Under the pieces are notes generated by a model, which was not told where the DNA came from, did not search any database, and worked only from the letters and a program-made list of their open reading frames with translations. Below are positions 18,333-27,446 of a stretch of DNA of 64,000 nt, piece after piece (positions within the stretch are counted from its first letter, which is position 1; the number at the start of each line of letters is the position of its first letter). A program made the translations under genes and the position numbers. Source of the DNA: Methylomonas albis (GTDB lineage Bacteria > Pseudomonadota > Gammaproteobacteria > Methylococcales > Methylomonadaceae); assembly GCF_014850955.1 (NCBI RefSeq), contig NZ_JACXSS010000001.1, positions 124,001-188,000 on the forward strand, written 5' to 3'.

Positions 18333-19278
18333 ATGACATTAGTCCTGAAAAACTTTGCGCTCGCCGGGTATAGGAGTTTTGGTGAGCAGCCTCAATACTT
18401 TGATAGGTTAAGCAAGATTAATCTGCTGATAGGTAGAAATAACGCTGGTAAATCAAACGTTATAAGGTTTTTGATGGAAATTTACCCGAAGGGACCTCAG
18501 CCTAAAGCTCCTGCGGCTAATCCATTGGACACTCATCTCCCAGACTTTGCAGAGCTACTAATCGGATGGGGAGAAGAACTCGAAACAGGAACAGACGGAA
18601 TTCAGAAATTACGAAGTAGTCACAACCTGTTCGCGGGATTGAATGACACCCTTCAACATATCAATGTTAAGTTAGCGCTTTCAAAACTGTTTTCCGAGAA
18701 ACAAAAATTAGACGGTACTGAGCTGGCATGGAGTTTTGTTCGCCCCTCTAATCGTCGCGGTGAGCTTGAATTATGGAAGGAAGCGGCCAAGTCTTTGGCA
18801 AATCAGGAGTTCTATGCAATCTGGAACGTATTGGCCAGAATGTCTGGGGGTGACCGGATCAATACGTGGGAACCCGATGTACTTGCCATGCTTGCGCCCA
18901 ATTTTCCAAATATTCAAATGGCTTTGATTCCCGCAGTTAGGGAAATTGGCGCAAAAGGCTCTGAGTCTGATGGGTTTAATGGGGCGGGAATTATAGAAAG
19001 ATTGGCGCGCTTGCAAAACCCGGATGTACATAGCCAGCCTGACCGCATCAAGTTTGACGAAATTACAAGGTTCGTTGGTAATGTGATTGACAATCCGACT
19101 GCATCAATCGAAGTTCCCCATGATCGCGAGACAATTCTTGTCCACATGGATGGCAAGACTTTACCTCTTAGTTCGTTAGGCTCCGGTATCCATGAAGTGA
19201 TAATTCTTGCTGCTGCCGCAACGGTACTTTCGGAACACATTATCTGTATTGAAGAGCCGGAAATTCACCTCAACCCGA
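18333..19278 (+). pseudogene. OLD-family AAA ATPase/nuclease, N-terminal half (split by IS)
   Basis: N-terminal ATPase half of an OLD (overcoming lysogenization defect) family protein: 'KINLLIGRNNAGKSNVIRFL' Walker A at residues ~28-47, 'PLSSLGSGIHEVIILAA' ABC-type signature region, and 'HIICIEEPEIHLNP' Walker B. The frame then enters an IS256-family element and stops at 19334 after ~18 foreign residues. Joining 18333-19278 directly to 20621-21426 (removing the IS and one copy of its 8-bp duplication) restores an uninterrupted 583-residue protein reading EIHLNP-ILQRKLMRYL. OLD proteins are ATP-dependent nucleases, some acting in phage defence. Here the gene is inactivated unless the IS excises precisely. 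Confidence 0.9.
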
Positions 19279-20612
19279 GAGGGTGTAAGAATTTTTGTGT
19301 AAACGGCCATGAGGTAGGAAACTACCGATCCTGAAGAGGATGAAAAAATGACCGTATCACCCAAAGCCATTCCTGATGAATTACTCGATGCCTTGATGTC
19401 GAACTATCAAACACCCGAAGACCTGATCGGTGCCAATGGACTGTTAAAGCAGTTGACCAAAGCCATTGTCGAACGCGCCCTGGAAGCGGAAATGACCGCG
19501 CATTTGGGCCACGGCAAGCATGAGGCGGTGACCAACGCCAATAGCAATGCCCGTAACGGCAAGAGCCGGAAAACGCTCAAAGGCGACTTCGGCGACTTAC
19601 CCATCGAGATTCCCCGTGACCGTCATGGCGAATTCGAACCCCAGATTATCGCCAAGCATCAACGGCGCTGGACGGGCTTCGACGACAAGATCATCTCGTT
19701 GTACGCCCGCGGCCTGACGGTACGGGAAATCCAGGCCCATCTATTGGAGATCTATCACACGGAGGTGTCGCCCACCTTGATTTCCTCGGTGACCGACGCG
19801 GTCCTTGAGGAGGTGAGCGCCTGGCAAACCCGTCCGCTGGATCCGATTTACCCCATCGTCTACCTCGACTGCCTACACACCAAAGTGCGGGACAGTGGCA
19901 GTGTGCGGATCAAGGCGGTCTATCTGGCTATTGGTGTCAATCTGGACGGACACAAAGAGGTGCTGGGGCTATGGATTGCCCAAAGCGAAGGCGCCAAATT
20001 TTGGCTGCAAGTGGTCACCGAGCTCAAGAACCGTGGCGTCAACGACATTTTTATCGCCTGTGTCGACGGTCTAAAGGGGTTTCCGGAAGCGATCGAAACC
20101 GTGTTTCCCAAAGCCACTGTGCAGTTGTGCATCGTGCACTTGGTCCGTAACAGCCTTAACTACGTCAGCTACAAAAGGCGCCAGTCGGTCGCCGACGACC
20201 TCAAGCGTATCTATCAAGCCGCTACCGTCAGGGAAGCCGAACAAAAACTGGCCGAATTCGAGGCCAACTGGCACGAAGCCTATCCCACCATTGCCCCGAT
20301 CTGGCGACGAAACTGGGACCGTATCATCCCGTTTTTCGACTATCCGCCCGAGATTCGCAAGGTGATCTACACCACTAATACCATCGAATCGGTGAACCGA
20401 AGCCTGAGAAAAATCATAAAAAATCGCGCGATCTTCCCCAGCGATGACGCATTATCCAAGTTGCTCTATCTGGCATTGAAGAATATCAGCCAAAAGTGGA
20501 CCATGCCCGTCTATGACTGGAAAGCCGCATTAAACCGGTTTAGTATTCAGTTCGAAGACCGAATCCCTAACCGATAACTTAAACCCGTTTACACAAAATT
20601 CGGGATGCCCTC
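19279..20612 (+). mobile_element. IS256-family insertion sequence (1334 bp, complete)
   Basis: Bounded by ~28-bp imperfect inverted ends that begin GAGGG and share TTTTGTGTAAACGG at their inner part. They are flanked by an exact 8-bp direct repeat CAACCCGA at 19271-19278 and 20613-20620, the duplication size expected for this family. It holds a single full-length transposase gene. Insertion point is within the Walker B region codons of an OLD-family gene. Confidence 0.95.
19348..20577 (+). CDS. IS256-family transposase
   Basis: A 409-residue DDE transposase of the IS256/MuDR-like group, full length for the family. Catalytic candidates: Asp in 'YLDCLHTKVRDSG', Asp in 'IFIACVDGLKGFPEAI', Glu in 'YTTNTIESVNRSLRK'. 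The N-terminal domain 'LTKAIVERALEAEMTAHLGHGKHE' is the typical opening of this family. A GAAGAGGATG stretch just before ATG 19348 offers a ribosome site. Intact frame and well-preserved ends indicate a recent, probably still active element. Confidence 0.96.
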   Translation: MTVSPKAIPDELLDALMSNYQTPEDLIGANGLLKQLTKAIVERALEAEMTAHLGHGKHEAVTNANSNARNGKSRKTLKGDFGDLPIEIPRDRHGEFEPQIIAKHQRRWTGFDDKIISLYARGLTVREIQAHLLEIYHTEVSPTLISSVTDAVLEEVSAWQTRPLDPIYPIVYLDCLHTKVRDSGSVRIKAVYLAIGVNLDGHKEVLGLWIAQSEGAKFWLQVVTELKNRGVNDIFIACVDGLKGFPEAIETVFPKATVQLCIVHLVRNSLNYVSYKRRQSVADDLKRIYQAATVREAEQKLAEFEANWHEAYPTIAPIWRRNWDRIIPFFDYPPEIRKVIYTTNTIESVNRSLRKIIKNRAIFPSDDALSKLLYLALKNISQKWTMPVYDWKAALNRFSIQFEDRIPNR

Positions 20613-20620
20613 CAACCCGA

Positions 20621-21426
20621 TACTTCAACGAAAGTTGATGCGTTATTTGTCCGAGTTTACAAGTAACCAATACATCATCAGCACGCATTCGGCAGCACTA
20701 ATGGATACCCCAGACGCCGAGATTTACCATATTCGGCTTGATAACGGCTGCTCCATTGTCGAAAGGGCAACTTCTAACAATCAGAAGTCTGCTATTTGCG
20801 AAGATCTCGGGTTTCATCCCTCTGACTTACTCCAAGCAAATTGTGTCATATGGGTCGAAGGGCCGTCGGATAGGGTATATCTGAATTATTGGATAAATTC
20901 GCTTGAGCCAAATTTCGCGGAAGGAATTCATTACTCAATAATGTTTTATGGTGGTCGCTTAGCATCTCATTTATCGAACGATGATGACGAAACATTAGTG
21001 AGCGAATTTATTTCACTCCGGCGATTGAATAGACGCGGCGTGATGATTCTCGACAGTGACCGAGATAAGCGCGGTGCGAGAATAAATGAAACAAAACGTC
21101 GGTTACAAGACGAGTTTGATAAGGGACCCGGTCATGCATGGATTACTAAGGGGCGCGAAATTGAAAATTATTTGCCGAGCTCACAAATTCAAGCTGCATT
21201 ATCTGCTGTTAATCCAAATGTGACTCCGATGTCCAGCTTTGGCACGTATGACAATGTCCTAAAGATAAAATCGAAGAAAGGGCGAGAAGCGCAGGCACCA
21301 AAGGTTGAAATAGCGAGACATATTGTTTCAGAGTTCCAACCAGACTTATCTGTTCTGGACCTTCGCGTACAACTTAGTAAATTAGTGGCCTTCATTAAGG
21401 CATCGAATCCAGCGCCAGTTTTGTAG
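20621..21426 (+). pseudogene. OLD-family protein, C-terminal half with TOPRIM domain
   Basis: Continuation of the gene begun at 18333. It carries the end of the ATPase ('LMRYLSEFTSNQYIISTHSAALMD', the His switch region) and then a TOPRIM nuclease domain: Glu in 'CVIWVEGPSDRVYL', the D-x-D pair in 'GVMILDSDRDKRG', and 'WITKGREIENYLPSS'. An ATG at 20638 and in-frame codons from 20605 would allow a fragment to be made, but without the N-terminal Walker A it could not be a functional ATPase. It ends at TAG 21424-21426, 45 bases before repeat copy 4. Confidence 0.9.
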
Positions 21427-21471
21427 GTAACGCCGAATTGTTTTTTGTCCGATAGCCGGGGACTGGTTTTC

Positions 21472-21720
21472 TCCCGTATGCCGCGCCGAGCACCGGAGCT
21501 TTTGAACGGATTAGCCCGTTAGGGGCGCCGCATGGATGCGGCGCGTTGCCGAAGGGGCAGGAAGCCCCTTTCGGCAACCCCGTTCAAAAGCGAGGAGCGC
21601 AGGGAAAAAGCGGCATCCGGGTGTCTTTTCTTTTGGATACTTTTCTTTGGACAAGCAAAGAAAAGTATCTCGGCTGTCGGGCCGAGACCCGACATTAAAT
21701 CAAGCCGTCGCGCCAGCGAC
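21472..21720 (-). repeat. Dispersed structured repeat, copy 4 (inverted)
   Basis: Reverse-oriented full copy facing copy 3. Paired arm variants: GATACTTTTCTTTG stem (loop CTTGTC in repeat orientation), GTTGCCGAA/TTCGGCAAC, GCGCCGCAT/ATGCGGCGC, and a 12-bp perfect outer stem GCTTTTGAACGG/CCGTTCAAAAGC. The inner flank GGTTTTCTCCCG mirrors CGGGAGAAAACC next to copy 3. Confidence 0.85.
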
Positions 21721-21734
21721 ACAATACCAAATCC

Positions 21735-22916
21735 CTACCCAGCATCAGACCGATTAACAGCCACCCTCTGATACCCCCGCTTAATCGCCAACGCCAACTC
21801 ATGAACTGCCATCGCATAATGCGTACTCTGGTTATACCGGGTAATCGCGTAAAAGTTAGGGTGGCCCAACAAATACTCATCCTTACTTTGATGCCGGAGC
21901 AATAACAGCCGCAACGGATAATCACAAGCACATGTGTCAGCCGGTTCCACACCTGCTTTAACCAAGGTATCCAAGGGATAAGCATGATCGGCGCCGGGTT
22001 CCAGGCTGTTGATGCCGATGAAGCTGCCGCGCGTGGCCGAAACGATGGGTTGGCCGGCTTGCCAGCCGTGTTGGGCAAAATAATTGGCGACGCTGCCGAT
22101 CACGTCTTCCGGGTTCCACAGGTCGCGGCGACCGTCGCCGTTAAAGTCCACCGCCCACTGCAGAAAGCTACTGGGCATGAACTGGCCCAAGCCCATTGCG
22201 CCGGCGAACGAGCCGACCGGCTTGCCGGGGTCCAGACCTTCGCTACGGCTCATCACCAGAAAATTTTCCAATTCAGTGCGGAAATACTCGCCACGCCGCT
22301 GGTAATCAAAGCCCAAGGTAGTTAGCGCGTCGATGATTCTATGGTTGCCGACGAAGCTGCCAAAGGTGGTTTCCACCGCCATGATGCCCAGGATGTATTC
22401 GGCCGGCACGCCGTATTGTTGGCTGGCGCGTTGCAGCGTTGCGTGATGTTGTTGCCAGAAGCTGATGCCGGCGTTGATATGCCGGTCGTCCAGAAATTGC
22501 GCGCGATAGCGGGTCCAGCCGCCTTTGCTGGGTTTGCCTTTCATGCCCTGATCGGATTTGGCCAAATAATCCAGGGTCCATTGCTTGCGTTTGGCTTGTG
22601 AGAACAGGCCTTGCAGATACTCGCGATTGAAACCGTGTTTCTGCACCATCTGCTCGATGAACTGATTCAAGGCGGGGTAACCGGCGTAATCGCCGCTGAC
22701 TGATGCGGCATGGTAGCCGCCGACGCTGGCGAATGGTCGCAAGTCCGGCGTGGCTTGGCGCGATTGGTTGGGGGCTGTTTGTTGGGTGGGTGTTCGGACG
22801 CGATTGTTGGTTTTGTCGCCGGCCGGCGGCTGCGAGGTGCAGCCGGTCAGCAATGTAATTAACAGTGCCGAACCGGTGTTTTGTAGCGAAACTTTACGGG
22901 TGTTAATAGTAAACAA
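21735..22916 (-). CDS. mltB: Lytic murein transglycosylase B family lipoprotein
   Basis: A 393-residue lipoprotein with lipobox LLTGC around residue 25, so anchored in the outer membrane facing the periplasm. It cleaves the MurNAc-GlcNAc bond of peptidoglycan to give 1,6-anhydro ends. The catalytic Glu lies in 'ILGIMAVETTFGSFVGNHR', and 'SFAGAMGLGQFMPSSFLQWAVDFNGDGRRDLWN' is the MltB-family signature. A C-terminal ~70 residues may include a peptidoglycan-binding-like extension. The final codons are poor in C on the coding strand, and repeat copy 4 lies 14 bases beyond the stop. It follows pilU by 17 bases in the same direction, so read-through from pilTU is possible. Confidence 0.92.
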   Translation of the reverse strand: MFTINTRKVSLQNTGSALLITLLTGCTSQPPAGDKTNNRVRTPTQQTAPNQSRQATPDLRPFASVGGYHAASVSGDYAGYPALNQFIEQMVQKHGFNREYLQGLFSQAKRKQWTLDYLAKSDQGMKGKPSKGGWTRYRAQFLDDRHINAGISFWQQHHATLQRASQQYGVPAEYILGIMAVETTFGSFVGNHRIIDALTTLGFDYQRRGEYFRTELENFLVMSRSEGLDPGKPVGSFAGAMGLGQFMPSSFLQWAVDFNGDGRRDLWNPEDVIGSVANYFAQHGWQAGQPIVSATRGSFIGINSLEPGADHAYPLDTLVKAGVEPADTCACDYPLRLLLLRHQSKDEYLLGHPNFYAITRYNQSTHYAMAVHELALAIKRGYQRVAVNRSDAG

Positions 22917-22933
22917 GCGAGCTTTATCCAGGG

Positions 22934-24067
22934 TTATTTAAAAAGACTGCCTCCCTCGTCGTCATTTTCGGCCAGGCTCATGCCGGCGATTTCGAAATTG
23001 ACGTTCTCGGCGCCCAATTTGATCATCAGGCGCACCTCGTTACGGGAGTCGGCAGCGTGCAAGGCGTCATCGTAACCAATTTTACCCGCTGTATACAGAT
23101 CGTAAAGCGCTTGATCGAAAGTTTGCATGCCGTGCTCACGTGAGCCTTTCATCAGTTCTTTTAATTTATGCACTTCGCCCTTGCGGATCATGTCGGATGC
23201 CAGCGGGGTATTCAGCAAAATCTCGATAGCCGGATAGCGACCCTTGCCGTCGGCGCGTTGAATCAATTGTTGGGCGACGATACCGCGCAGGTTCAGCGAC
23301 AAATCCATGAACAGTTGGCTGTGCATTTCTTCCGGGAAGAAATGCAGAATCCTATCTATAGCCTGGTTGGCGTTGTTGGCATGCAGGGTGCAAACGCACA
23401 AATGTCCGGTTTCCGCGAAGGTGATGGCGTGTTGCATGGTATCCCTGCTTCTGACCTCGCCGATCAGAATCACATCCGGCGCTTGCCGCAGGGTGTTTTT
23501 TAGCGCCACTTCGAAGGATTCGGTATCCAGCCCCACTTCGCGCTGGGTGATGATGCAGCCTTTATGCGGGTGGATAAACTCGATAGGGTCTTCGATGGAA
23601 ATGATATGGCCGCTGCTGTTTTCATTACGGTGCCGAATCAGGGCTGCCAGCGAGGTGGATTTACCGGTGCCGGTGGCACCAACGAACATCACCAGACCAC
23701 GTTTGTACATGATCAGTTCTTTCAACACCGGCGGTAGATGCAAGTCCTCTGCACTGGGGATGGTGGTTTCGATACGGCGCAACACCATGCCGGCCGAATC
23801 GCGTTGGGTGAAGGCGCTGACCCGGAACCGCCCCAGGCTGTGGGCGCTTAATGCAAACTGGCATTCGTGGGTGTTTTCAAATTCATCGCGCTGGCGCTGC
23901 GACATTATGCTGAGTACCAGCATCATGGTCTGCTCGCTGTTTAGTATGCTCTTGGATACTTCGACGACTTTGCCGTTAACTTTCATCGATGGCGGCCGGC
24001 CGGCGGTAATGAACAGGTCGGACGCTTTCTTTTCAACCATTAGGGCCAATAGGGCTTTAAAGTCCAT
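22934..24067 (-). CDS. pilU: Type IV pilus retraction ATPase PilU
   Basis: A 377-residue secretion-superfamily ATPase, the PilT paralogue that works with PilT to depolymerise type IV pili at the inner-membrane base. Walker A 'GATGTGKSTSLAALIRH', Asp box 'HIISIEDPIEFIH', Walker B 'APDVILIGEVRSRDTM', His box 'TGHLCVCTLHANN'. The C-terminal end 'AENDDEGGSLFK' is typical of PilU. It lies 15 bases downstream of pilT on the same strand, the usual pilT-pilU order; GGAGG in front of ATG 24067 is a good ribosome site. Confidence 0.95.
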   Translation of the reverse strand: MDFKALLALMVEKKASDLFITAGRPPSMKVNGKVVEVSKSILNSEQTMMLVLSIMSQRQRDEFENTHECQFALSAHSLGRFRVSAFTQRDSAGMVLRRIETTIPSAEDLHLPPVLKELIMYKRGLVMFVGATGTGKSTSLAALIRHRNENSSGHIISIEDPIEFIHPHKGCIITQREVGLDTESFEVALKNTLRQAPDVILIGEVRSRDTMQHAITFAETGHLCVCTLHANNANQAIDRILHFFPEEMHSQLFMDLSLNLRGIVAQQLIQRADGKGRYPAIEILLNTPLASDMIRKGEVHKLKELMKGSREHGMQTFDQALYDLYTAGKIGYDDALHAADSRNEVRLMIKLGAENVNFEIAGMSLAENDDEGGSLFK

Positions 24068-24082
24068 GACGCCTCCTTAAAA

Positions 24083-25120
24083 TTAACGGAACATATCTTT
24101 GTTTACGGCTTTAACCATCGCACCTTTCGCGGTAATCAAGCCTTTATCAACCATTTCCTTCAAGTTTTGATCCAGTGTCTGCATACCGTCCTTACGGCCG
24201 GTTTGGATGGCGGAATACATCTGCGCCACCTTGGCTTCGCGTATCAGATTGCGGATCGCCGGGGTGCCGACCATGATTTCGTGCGCGGCAATCCGGCCGC
24301 CGCCGACTTTTTTCAACAGCGTTTGCGAGATAACCGCCTGCAAGGATTCGGATAACATAGCTCGAATCATGTCTTTTTCTGCGGCGGGGAACACGTCGAT
24401 AATCCGGTCTATGGTTTTCGCGGCGGAGGTGGTATGCAGCGTGCCGAATACCAAGTGACCGGTTTCCGAGGCGGTCAAGGCTAAGCGGATGGTTTCCAAG
24501 TCCCGCATCTCACCAACTAGGATGATGTCCGGGTCTTCCCGCAAGGCCGAGCGTAAGGCTTCGTTAAAACCTAGCGTATCGCGGTGGACCTCGCGTTGGT
24601 TGATCAAGCATTTTTGGCTTTCGTGGACAAACTCGATGGGGTCTTCGACCGTCAGGATGTGTGCGTAATCGTTGGAATTAATATGGTTCACCATCGCCGC
24701 CAGCGTAGTGGATTTACCGGAGCCGGTTGGGCCGGTTACCAAAATCAGGCCGCGCGGTCTAGTACAAAGCTCCGCGAAGAACTTCGGGGCGTCCAGGTCT
24801 TCCAGAGTTAATACTTTAGAAGGAATGGTCCTGAACACCGCTGCGGCGCCTCTATCCTGATTGAAGGCGTTGACCCGGAAGCGGGCTACGCCGGGCAGCG
24901 CGAAGGAAAAGTCGGTTTCCAGAAACTCTTCGTAATCGCGGCGCTGTTTGTCGTTCATGATGTCATAAATCAGCGCGTGAACTTCCTTGTGGCTCAAGGA
25001 CGGAATATTGATGCGGCGGATGTCGCCGTCCACCCGGATCATCGGCGGCAGGCCGGCGGAAAGATGCAAGTCGGAGGCTTTGTTTTTGACGGAAAAGGTC
25101 AATAGTTCGGCGATATCCAT
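24083..25120 (-). CDS. pilT: Type IV pilus retraction ATPase PilT
   Basis: A 345-residue hexameric ATPase that drives pilus retraction, hence twitching motility and DNA uptake. Walker A 'GPTGSGKSTTLAAMVNH', Asp box 'HILTVEDPIEFVH', Walker B 'DPDIILVGEMRDLETI', His box 'TGHLVFGTLHTTSAAKTID', and the PilT-specific C-terminal motif 'AIRNLIREAKVAQMYSAIQTG'. Length is standard. First gene of a pilT-pilU pair. Confidence 0.97.
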   Translation of the reverse strand: MDIAELLTFSVKNKASDLHLSAGLPPMIRVDGDIRRINIPSLSHKEVHALIYDIMNDKQRRDYEEFLETDFSFALPGVARFRVNAFNQDRGAAAVFRTIPSKVLTLEDLDAPKFFAELCTRPRGLILVTGPTGSGKSTTLAAMVNHINSNDYAHILTVEDPIEFVHESQKCLINQREVHRDTLGFNEALRSALREDPDIILVGEMRDLETIRLALTASETGHLVFGTLHTTSAAKTIDRIIDVFPAAEKDMIRAMLSESLQAVISQTLLKKVGGGRIAAHEIMVGTPAIRNLIREAKVAQMYSAIQTGRKDGMQTLDQNLKEMVDKGLITAKGAMVKAVNKDMFR

Positions 25121-25423
25121 GATTTATGTCCCAGCAATAAAAGGAATGATCGTCGGCAAGGATAGTACACAATGATTAAACAGACTGAGTTATTCGCCGG
25201 CTCGTTATCTGGTTTGGACGCCCATTAACGGCCGTTAAAACGATGCCTGCCTGGTCTTTACCCGCCGCGGTCAGTGGCGACTGTAAGAACTGTGTAACAA
25301 ATCACATTTAATATTCAAACGCAGCCGATGAATTGTCGGAGTCAATACGCAGAACTTGGCTGATCTACAGCATTTTGTTCAAAACCACAGTTTCTATTTT
25401 TCACAAAGATTTTTGACGCAATC
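25121..25423. other. Divergent intergenic region pilT / phytase-like gene
   Basis: 303 bases between the divergent starts of pilT and the phytase-like gene. It must contain both promoters. I see no open frame, strong hairpin or repeat in it; the half near 25290-25420 is AT-rich. Confidence 0.5.
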
Positions 25424-26830
25424 ATGAAAAAAACACTTCTTTCTTCATTCATATTAGCTTGTATGACGGGGGCTTCGGCTCAGGCCGCACCCACATTATT
25501 GGCTGTCGGTACCTTAAGTAATCCAACCGATTTGTCAGGCTTGAGCGGCACGGTGGAAACCGGCGACCCAGCGAATATTCTGGGCGGCATTGGTTCAGGT
25601 TTAGCTTATGCCGGCAATAATACCTTCCTGGCTTTGCCGGATCGTGGACCGAATGCCACGGCTTGGGCCGGCGGCACCAGTGTCGACAATACCACGTCCT
25701 ATATTTCCCGCTTCCAAACAGTTGCCATGAATTTGGTGGCGACGCCTGGGACTTCAGCTTTTACGTTGACGCCCACCCTGACGCAAACCACCCTGTTGTA
25801 TAGCCCGACCGCATTGAATTACGGTGCAGTGACGCCGTCGATCAACAGCAGCAATAAATATTATTTCGACGGTCGCTCGGACAATTTCGCCGCCGGCATC
25901 TCCACCAATCCGGATAACGCTCGATTGGATCCGGAGGGCATTCGGGTTTCCAATGACGGTACCAAAGTCTATATTTCCGACGAATACGGTCCTTATGTTT
26001 ATGAGTTCGACCGCGCCACGGGACAACGTACTCGCACCTTCAACTTGCCGGCATCTTTTGCCGTCGGCAATCTTTCGTCGCAAGGTGCTACCGAAATCAG
26101 CAGCAATACCAGCGGCCGTGTTGCCAACAAAGGCATGGAAGGTTTGGCGATTACGCCGGACGGTAAAACCCTGGTCGGTTTCGAGCAAAGTCCATTGATA
26201 CAGGATGGCGGTGATGGCGGTCGAGCCAATCGCATTGTTACCATAGACATTGCGACGGGCAACACCACCCATCAATATGTTTACGACAATAAGGACGGTT
26301 CCAAGAGCTACAACAGCAGCGAAATTCTGGCTATTAACGATCACGAGTTTCTGGTTCTGGAACGGGACGGCAAGGGCTTGGGCGACGGCACGTCTGCCGC
26401 GGAGAAAAAACTGTTCAAGATCGATTTGGGTAGCGCCACCGATATTGGCCCGCTGAGCATCAGTGGCGAATCAAATCTATTGAGTTATGCGGTGGGCAAG
26501 TCTCTGTTCCTGGACATCAAGGCGGAGCTGGTCAGTCAGGGCATTGCTGTCACCGCCATCCCCGCTAAACTGGAAGGCGCTAGTTTTGGTGACGATGTCA
26601 TCAATGGCTTGGGCCAAAAACTACATACCTTGTGGATAGCCAACGACAACGATTTTGTCGCCGGTGTCGCCGGACCGAACAAGTTCTTCGTATTCGGCTT
26701 TACCGATGCCGATTTGGCTGGCAGCTCCTTGCAATTGCAACAAGTTGCCGCAGTACCTGTGCCCGGCGCAGTCTGGCTGTTCGGTAGCGCTTTGTTGGGC
26801 ATGTTAGGTTTGCGTCGCAACAAAGCCTAG
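25424..26830 (+). CDS. Secreted phytase-like (esterase-like) protein with PEP-CTERM-type sorting tail
   Basis: A 468-residue exported protein. A signal peptide (MKKTLLSSFILACMTGASAQA) is followed by a beta-propeller-like domain of the 'esterase-like activity of phytase' family: 'FLALPDRGPNATAW', 'LDPEGIRVSNDGTKVYISDEYGPYVYEFD', 'KGMEGLAITPDGKTLVGFEQSPL', 'FLVLERDGKGLGDG'. It ends in 'VPVPGAVWLFGSALLGMLGLRRNKA', a motif, membrane helix and basic tail as in PEP-CTERM/exosortase substrates of methanotrophs. Phosphatase or esterase activity on the cell surface is inferred from the family only. A factor-independent terminator follows at 26868. Confidence 0.85.
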   Translation: MKKTLLSSFILACMTGASAQAAPTLLAVGTLSNPTDLSGLSGTVETGDPANILGGIGSGLAYAGNNTFLALPDRGPNATAWAGGTSVDNTTSYISRFQTVAMNLVATPGTSAFTLTPTLTQTTLLYSPTALNYGAVTPSINSSNKYYFDGRSDNFAAGISTNPDNARLDPEGIRVSNDGTKVYISDEYGPYVYEFDRATGQRTRTFNLPASFAVGNLSSQGATEISSNTSGRVANKGMEGLAITPDGKTLVGFEQSPLIQDGGDGGRANRIVTIDIATGNTTHQYVYDNKDGSKSYNSSEILAINDHEFLVLERDGKGLGDGTSAAEKKLFKIDLGSATDIGPLSISGESNLLSYAVGKSLFLDIKAELVSQGIAVTAIPAKLEGASFGDDVINGLGQKLHTLWIANDNDFVAGVAGPNKFFVFGFTDADLAGSSLQLQQVAAVPVPGAVWLFGSALLGMLGLRRNKA

Positions 26831-26867
26831 GGTGCGCTTAATCGGTGGTTTTGCATACCGCCGAGAC

Positions 26868-26895
26868 GATAAAAAAGTCCGGTCTCGCACCGGGC
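26868..26895 (+). terminator. Rho-independent terminator after phytase-like gene
   Basis: AAGTCCGGT-CTCGC-ACCGGGCTT hairpin (one G-U pair) followed by a run of eight T, 40 bases after the stop. On the other strand the A-run in front of the stem may also help to end the convergent dksA-like transcript. Confidence 0.9.
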
Positions 26896-26958
26896 TTTTT
26901 TTTGCGTTTTGGGCGATAGCATGAAACGGGTTGGGCACTTGCTTTGCGGAAAAATAGA

Positions 26959-27300
26959 TCAAGACTGCGGGTTGTGTTCCGCACAATGCATGCAGAGCTT
27001 GGCATAAGGCAGTACCGCCAAGCGTTCTTTTTTGATCGGTTCGCCACAGCCCAGGCAAATCCCGTAAGTACCGGCATCAATGCGGGAAATGGCTTGTCTG
27101 ATTTTCTCAACTTCGTCGCGGGCTGCATTGCCCAGCGCATCCAATACCTCGTCGTTTTCGGTTTCGGTAGCCTGTTCGGAAAAATCCTGAGCCAGCGGCT
27201 GGTCGGTGTGTCTGACATCGTTGGTAATTTTCCCTAGTCTATCGTCCAGTTCTTCCAGCATATTTAACAACTGGTCGCGAACTTCGTCATATTCTTTCAT
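26959..27300 (-). CDS. TraR/DksA-type zinc-finger protein
   Basis: A 113-residue protein started at ATG 27300, which has GGAGAG 8 bases upstream; a longer frame upstream is unsupported. It has a coiled-coil N-terminal half ('YDEVRDQLLNMLEELDDRLGKITNDVR') and the C4 zinc finger 'YGICLGCGEPIKKERLAVLPYAKLCMHCAE' with two CxxC pairs. Such proteins insert into the RNA polymerase secondary channel and modulate initiation. The N-terminal coiled coil is shorter than in true DksA (about 150 residues), so it is better called a DksA paralogue of the YbiI/TraR-extended type. Confidence 0.88.
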   Translation of the reverse strand: MKEYDEVRDQLLNMLEELDDRLGKITNDVRHTDQPLAQDFSEQATETENDEVLDALGNAARDEVEKIRQAISRIDAGTYGICLGCGEPIKKERLAVLPYAKLCMHCAEHNPQS

Positions 27301-27446
27301 GGCACTCTCCGCAGCGGGGCTGCATGGTCGGTTAACCGGCCGTATCGGACCGGGCACTTAATCGCTGGTTTATACAATGAAGCCGATGGCAGGTGCAACT
27401 AAGCTGATCTATACTCCAGACATCGACATTTCTTACCTTTTGCACA

